From positions 9,347,309-9,411,308 of the forward strand of contig CM043959.1 of assembly GCA_014529385.2 (NCBI GenBank): a DNA stretch of 64,000 nucleotides, written 5' to 3'. The notes beneath the pieces were generated by a model. The model saw nothing but the letters and a program-made list of their open reading frames with translations, was not told the DNA's origin and did no database searches. Numbering within the stretch: position 1 is the stretch's first letter; each line of letters begins with the position of its first letter. The position numbers and the translations under genes are program-made. This document shows positions 58,015 to 64,000 of the stretch, piece after piece. The DNA is from Adiantum capillus-veneris. Lineage: Eukaryota; Streptophyta; Polypodiopsida; Polypodiales; Pteridaceae.

Positions 58015-58415
58015 ATTTGGTTTCTCTTTTCTTGCTTAAGAAGAGAGGTCCTTAAGTAGCCTATAAATGGTTGATGTTGTTAATTATAATAGGGTAAGTG
58101 GAATTGGGATCTATTATCGGTTTTGTTGAGCCCACTATGTGGGGGATGGTGCACACCTTGGGAGCTTTGGACTTAATAATGGAGTCTTTCGAGACTTGCA
58201 TACGGCTTTACCATTATTGAGCCATAAGAAGTCCGAAAGGAGCTAACCCTTGGCAACTCTGCTATGTTAGACCTACTCCTCTACTCTCTATAATTAACCA
58301 CTTTGAGCCATGGGTGTAGATACTTAAGAGCCAATTTTCAAAGGCTAAGAGGAGTGGCAACTAAGGTTTTGTATTGCCAAAGCATACACTAAGTATAAAC
58401 ATAAATTTTGTTAAC

Positions 58416-59850
58416 ATGGCTGACAATAATCAAGAGAGTAGAATAAACATTGATAGCTTTGATTTTGCACATGAAGGTGCTAATGATGATGCTCCCATGT
58501 TTGTGAATTATCTCGTCACTAGGTTGCAACAAGCTATGGGTAACCCTATTTTGCAAGCCAAAGTTACTCAACAACTTCGAGCTTATGGAATTTCCCTTCC
58601 TCTCCCAGAGGAGAGAGAGCTTAGGAGGCCTCTTGAAGAGACCCCCGAAAGAAGACTCTCTCCCATTCGAGAGGAGGAATCCAAAGAGAAAGAAAGCAAT
58701 GACAGTCTAAGTTCTTCTGAAGATGTGGCTCCATGAAGACGGCGGTCTAGACGATCGCCTACTCCTCCTAAGAGGAAAAGAGCAACCTATAGTTCTTCTC
58801 CTCATCACTCTGAAAGGCAAGAGAGGAAACAAAGGAGGAAAAGGGCTAGGAATAGGTCACCCTCTTCTCCTTATTCTTCACCTTCCTCCTCTTCCGATGA
58901 AAGTTATGGCTATTCTCCTAGAGAATACAAGAGGGGAGGACATCTCAAATCATTTCTGCATAGCGAAGGTCACAAAAGCTAAAGAAGTTCCAGGAGGGAG
59001 GAAAGAGTATCTCTTTTCTCACCTATGATGGCACCTTTGGTGCTACCGACAAAGTGTTGGCCTTCATCCAGCAATTTGATGCGGCCTTTCGGGACGAGGG
59101 CTTCACAGAGTCCTCCAAGCTACGCCATGTAGCTATGCACTTCCAAAAATCAGCTCGTCAATGGTGGGCTAGCCTTCGTGGCAATGGAGAAGCCCCAAAG
59201 ACATGGAAAACTCTACGAGTTTCCATCATGAAGCAATTTCTTCCAAGCGATACTAAAGATAAAGTTCTTACCGAATGGCACGGCTTGAAGCTTCTCTCTC
59301 ATGAGTCTATCAACAAGTGTGTAGACAAGTTTTGGGATTTACATCTCAAAGCTACTGTCTTTCAAAAGATAGACTTTGCCGAACAAAGACAGCAATTCTG
59401 TGCGGGATTACCTGAAGAGATGGCCGAATACATCAACTCTCAATGGCCCGGTACTATTACCGAAGTAATCCACCACACCATGGTTGCTTCATGCATCAAT
59501 TTCCATCAAGGGGCTAGACGTAATGTCAAGCCCATGGAAAACAAAGATAAAAATGATGCAAAGGGGAAATCCAATGCTCAAAATAATTCCCAAGGCACTT
59601 CCAACAACAACAACAATCGGTCCAAGGAGAAGGGAGTTTACAAAGGTAAAAACAAACTCTCTCCTGAAGAGCTTGAAGCTTTTTTCAAGGACCATAAGTG
59701 TTTCAAGTGTGGAGAGCAAGGATATGGCTATCGTTCTTGCCCCAAGAAGAATACTCGCAATGAGACTCCTAGGGCTTCCACCATCGAAGCTCCAAAAGAG
59801 GATGGTCATTGCAAAGGATCATCACTTTCCTATGCATGGGGAAAGGTAAG
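58416..59850 (+). pseudogene. Gypsy gag (broken)
   Basis: The likely start is MADNNQESRINIDSF at 58416. The frame is open to a TGA at 58734, then continues in the same frame with an Arg/Ser-rich stretch (RRRSRRSPTPPKRKR, SSPYSSPSSSSDES) to a TAA near 58981. The frame then shifts to the Gag core from 59054 ([35 protein letters not shown]). A zinc knuckle follows at about 59699-59740, [14 protein letters not shown], in which the expected His is Tyr. The product would bind RNA and build particles. The substitution, stop and shift argue against function. Confidence 0.82.
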
Positions 59851-62800
59851 AGAGCATGATGCTTTCATCTTGTTTGACCCAGGCTCTAGTCTCAACTTCA
59901 TATCAATAGAGTTGGCCACCAAGTTGGGCATTCAAGCTTTTGAGATGGGAGATATAGTAACAGCTGATGCATCTTTCAAGGGACAACAAGCCTCCGTTGC
60001 TCCCTTGATTGGGAAGTTGAGGCTTCATGTCCAAAGCTATGTCGACAAAGAAGACTTCTTCATCTCTCCTCTCCAACATCAGGATGTTATCCTAGGGGCA
60101 CCATGGTTTGATTGCATGGCTGCCAACATGAAGTTCCCTGAAAGGAGAATTTACTTCACCTACAGGGGAAAGAACATGTATATAGATGCTAGTGAGCGTG
60201 GTCGCACTATTCCACTTGTAAATCCTCTTTCTTTTGATAAATCAATGAAGAGCTCAGTTTTTGCGTACATGATTTATGTCAAAGAGTCTCTAAAAGCTAA
60301 TAATGTTTTATCAAATGAAAATGATAGGAATGAAGAAGAGTTAGAATTGTCTACTTTTCTAAAAGGATTCCAAGATGTGTTCATCGATGATATCCCTATG
60401 GACCTACCTCCAAAACGAGGGGATGATGACCATCGTATTGAGATCCTTCCAGGAAGCTCACCGCCTAACAAACCTCCTTATCGAGTCTCACAAGCTCAAC
60501 AAGAGGAGATTATGAGGCAAGTACAGGAATTGGTAGACAAAGGGATGGTGAGGCCTAGTTCCTCTCCCTTTTGTTCTCCAGTCCTTTTAGTGCAAAAGAA
60601 AGATGGTACATACCATATGTGTGTGGACTATCGAGCACTAAACCATATCACTATCAAAAACAATTTCCCGTGCCTCGGGTAGAAGATCTGTTTGATAAGC
60701 TACAAGGCTCTACCTACTTCAATAGGATTGACCTTAAGAGTGGCTATCATCAAATAAGGATAGTGGACGAAGATATCCTAAAGACCGCGTTTCGCACAAC
60801 ATTTGGTCTTTATGAATATCTAGTCATGCCTTTTGGCTTGACTAATGCACCGGCTACTTTCAATCGTCTTATGGAGAAAATTTTTAGACCATATCGTAAA
60901 TTCACTGGAGTGTTCTTTGATGATATCATCATCTACTCCAAGTCTTTGGAGGAACATAAGCAACATCTCCAAGTGATTTTTCAAGCCTTGAGGGAGAACA
61001 AATTTTTTCTCAACCAAAAGAAAAGTGAATTCTTCCTTCAAGAGATTCAATATCTAGGTCATATTATCTCTCACGATGGTATTCGTATGGATCCATCAAA
61101 GTTAGAGGTAATAAAATCATGGCTTAACCCAAGGAATCTACATGAGCTAAGAAGCTTTATTGGTATGTGTGCATACTATAGACGCTTCAGAGCAAAATTC
61201 TCTCAAGTAGCAGGACCACTACACGACTTAACAAAGAAGAACGTTAAGTTTGTATGGACTGCTAAGGAGCAAAATGCTTTTGAAAAAATCAAAGAGAAGC
61301 TTACTTCCCAACTAGTCCTCGTGCTTCCGGATCTCTCAAAGCCATTTGAGGTCCAATGTGATGCGTGTGGTGATTTCCTTGGAACGGTTTTTCTTCAAGA
61401 AGGGCATGCCATAGCATATGAGAGCCGAAGGCTCAATCGTGATGAACGAGTCTTGGGCATTTATGAGAAAGGGCTTTTAGTTGTTCTACATGCCCTAGAC
61501 ACATGGAAGCACTACCTATTGGGGACTCCATTTATCCTACGAACCGACCACCAAAGTCTCAAGTATTTCATGACGCAAACCAAGCTTTCCGACAAACAAA
61601 TGAGGTGGGAAAATTTTCTTTCGCAATTTAATTTCCATATTGCTCACATAGCTGGTAAGCACAATCAAGTTGTTGATGCACTTTCACCACGAACGACCAA
61701 AAGTTAATGCGGTGTCTATAGATACTCACAATGATCTATCCTCTATGATAGATGAGTATGCTACTGACCCTGACTTTAAAGACATAATGTCAGCCCTTGC
61801 TTTGGGGAAGAAAGAGGAACCATTCACCTTGCAGGATGGTTATCTTCTCCACGGCAATAGGCTATGTGTTACCCATGCCCTTCGTGAGAAGGTTATGTAT
61901 GAATCCCATGCTCCTCCATATGCAGGGCATAGAGGTATTCAACCTACTCTCTGAGGAGTAGAGACGTATTTCTATTGGCCTACCGTGAAAGTGGACATAC
62001 AAGAGTATGTTTCAAAATGTGTAGTATGCCAAAAGACCAAGTATGATAGAGGGAAGCAACCTGGATTACTCCAGTCATTGCCTATTCCAAATTCACCATG
62101 GGAGAGTATATCCATGGATTTCATCTTTGGATTACCCAAGTCTATCCATGGGAATACAGGAATATGGACAATAGTCAACAGGTTTAGCAAGCAAGCACAT
62201 TTTATTCCTGTCAAAAAGACTATTAAGGCACATCAAATGGCAACTCTCTTCATATCTCAGATTTTCAAGCACCATGGATTACCCACATCCATCGTGTCAG
62301 ATAGAGATCCTAGAATGACCAGTAATTTCTGGAAAGGTCTCTTTGAAAATCTAGGAACAAGATTGAATTTCTCTTCGGCCTATCACCCACAAACGGATGG
62401 CCAAAGTGAGATAGCCAATCTTACGATACTCGATCTACTCAAGACTTATGTTACCGAAGTAGATCAATGCTCACAATGGGAAAAGTATTTACCTCTAGTA
62501 GAGTATGCCTACAATAATACTGTCCATACTTCTACCGGGAAAGCACATTTCGAGATCATAGAGGGAAGACCTAAAAGTCCCTTGCTACTCAAAGTACATG
62601 GGAAGATCTTCGCCGCCGATGAATATAGCCATGACCTACAAGAATCTTTTCAAAAGATTAGGGAGGCTATATCCATCTCTCAACAAAGGCAAAAAGCTCT
62701 TGCTGATAAGCACAGAAGAGCCTTAATGTTCAAAGAAAATGATTGGGTCTTACTCAAGTTTCCTAAGGCTCGATTAAGGCAAACGACGGGCGAAAATCCT

Positions 62801-62854
62801 ACGGGCCATCAAAAGTATTATGCTAAACCGAGAATAAATGGGAACAAGTGTTAA
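59851..62854 (+). pseudogene. Gypsy pol: protease, RT, RNase H, integrase (broken)
   Basis: Protease is at [12 protein letters not shown] (about 59869), a DPGS variant. The RT begins at [20 protein letters not shown] and continues after a frameshift near 60670 with STYFNRIDLKSGYHQIRI, MPFGLTNAPATFNRLM and FFDDIIIYSKS (about 60913). RNase H reads VQCDACGDFLGTVF and LRTDHQSLKYF. A second frameshift lies near 61695. The integrase has a zinc region (HRG near 61930, CVVC near 62020), SMDFIFGLP, VSDRDPRM and TDGQSEIAN, with an in-frame TGA at 61952. The last readable residues (HQKYYAKPRI) run into LTR sequence. Confidence 0.87.
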
Positions 62855-64000
62855 GATATAGATATGTGCTTATAGATCTATCTCAACACGGGGCCAATAG
62901 TAAAGGGACCCAAATGGGAGATGGTCTATCAAGAGCAAGGCTAACCAATGGAGCATAAGACCTTAGGGTTAGATTCATTGAAGACCTCCAATAATGTGTG
63001 TAAAAGTCCTTTGACCTTAGGTAAGCTAGGGCTGGGCTTGAGGTGGGAACCCGGCCCAAGCTCGAGGTGCTTGACCTGCTTGAGGTGCTTGTCGTGCTTG
63101 AGGTGTTTTTCCTGCTTGAGGTTCTTGATTAAGGTGCTTGAGGTGCTTGACTTACTCCATGCTTGAGGTGCTTGACTTGCCGCTTGATTAAGGTGCTTGA
63201 GGTGCCTTGACATGCTTGCCTGAGATGCTTGTGGGAATACCCCCTAGTCCAAGTGCTTTGTCATGCTTGATGCCTAAGGTGCTTGAGCTCCTAAAGTCAA
63301 AAGCATCCCTACAAGAGGGGGGGCGAGCCCTTTTCCTAGGGATTAGAGAGAGAACACACACTCACACTCACAAGGGAATCCCCAGCTTGAAGAGGCAGCA
63401 AGGACACATGTCAGGTCCCTAACCATGTTACCTTCATGTGTTGCTTGAAGCCTATTGGCTAGGCTTCAAAGGGGTCCAATGATAAATTACTTGAATTATC
63501 TAATTGTTTTTGCATTTATCAAGGTCCTCTCTCTCAAAGGGGAAAGGGGGACACTTGTCCCAAGGCTATCCCTGTTGTTTGTAATGGCTTCTGCTTGTGA
63601 TTGGCTAGGCCTGGAGGGGTCCAATGAGCTTCAAGCATGAGCTACAAGGGGGGGTCTACCCAAGCAAGCTAGGGGGGTGCTTAGGGGGTATACTCACCCA
63701 CACACACTCACAAGCACTCTCATTGTGTGCTATGCAAAGTGGAAGAGCTCCCTCTCCAAGCAAGTAAAGGTTGAGAGCCTACACCAACACTCTTGGCTAT
63801 GGAGTGCAAATCCAACCAAGAGCCATGCTTCAATGCTTAAGCTTGCCATCTCCTTCTTCTTCATTACTATGCTATTATGTATGCTAGCAACAAGAGTATG
63901 ATAAGTGAGGAACTAATTCTTTCTCCTACGAAATGTTTCTTCTTCCTCTTCCCTACCCTCATTCCCTGCTAGCTCTCTCCACCTTCGAAGGTGTTAGAGG
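62832..64000 (+). repeat. Gypsy 3' LTR, first 68 bp missing, cut by the window edge
   Basis: Matches 56441 onward closely. The missing start and the fusion to pol indicate an internal deletion after insertion. Confidence 0.9.

Larger units (their letters stand above)
56373..64000 (+). mobile_element. Ty3/gypsy retrotransposon, decayed, running off the window
   Basis: 5' LTR, primer site, gag, protease, RT, RNase H and integrase are in gypsy order (integrase last), followed by a 5'-truncated 3' LTR. Frames shift several times. A deletion joins the integrase tail to base 69 of the 3' LTR (62832), removing the end of pol and the polypurine tract. The solo LTR at 31914 is the same family. Confidence 0.9.

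Overview
The window is transposon-dense nuclear DNA of a land plant. The evidence is Ty1/copia and Ty3/gypsy LTR retrotransposons with initiator-Met tRNA primer sites (TGGTATCAGAGC), a CACTA-type DNA transposon end, gag-only LTR elements and very long (TC)n/(GA)n tracts. A degenerate Penelope-like retroelement (PLE) is also present; PLEs are uncommon in flowering plants, which hints at a conifer or a seed-free plant, but the sequence does not settle the species. I see no intact host gene, no rRNA or canonical tRNA gene and no CRISPR.

Layout. 1-2640: PLE copy A, 3' part. 2640-7480: sequence shared with the region downstream of copy B, plus unrecognised DNA. 7480-13370: PLE copy B, split by a 2.77-kb non-autonomous LTR element (N1, 8463-11236). 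14105-22007: a 7.9-kb gag-only LTR retrotransposon with 2.7-kb LTRs and one intact 680-codon ORF, inserted in the sequence downstream of copy B. 23131-~24842: left end of a CACTA element carrying a broken gene fragment. 25894-31448: a nearly complete copia element (Copia-1). 31914-33625: a solo gypsy LTR. 34292-45784: a mosaic copia insertion with an inverted interior and a second copia (Copia-3) nested in it. 46522-48452: another small non-autonomous LTR element (N2). 49050-50570: a paralogous copy of the DNA into which the mosaic and N2 inserted. 50540-54796: retroelement scraps and unrecognised DNA. 54797-55522: truncated 5' end of a copia (Copia-4). 56373-end: a decayed gypsy with 1.63-kb LTRs.

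The order of events can be read because most insertions have target-site duplications (TSDs) and several have an empty paralogous site in the same window: N1 against PLE-A (TSD about RGAAC), the gag-only element against position 3348 (CTGG), the mosaic copia against position 49649 (AAAGG) and N2 against position 50404 (GAAAG). Copia-1 (CTTTT) and the solo LTR (CTCCT) also have perfect TSDs.

The parts most worth attention are: the two PLE copies in the same orientation with shared downstream DNA; the gag-only element, whose intact ORF carries an unrecognised C-terminal half; the mosaic copia, whose junctions look like reverse-transcription template switches; and N1, which keeps the primer site, polypurine tract and 3' flank of the resident copia family but no coding sequence.
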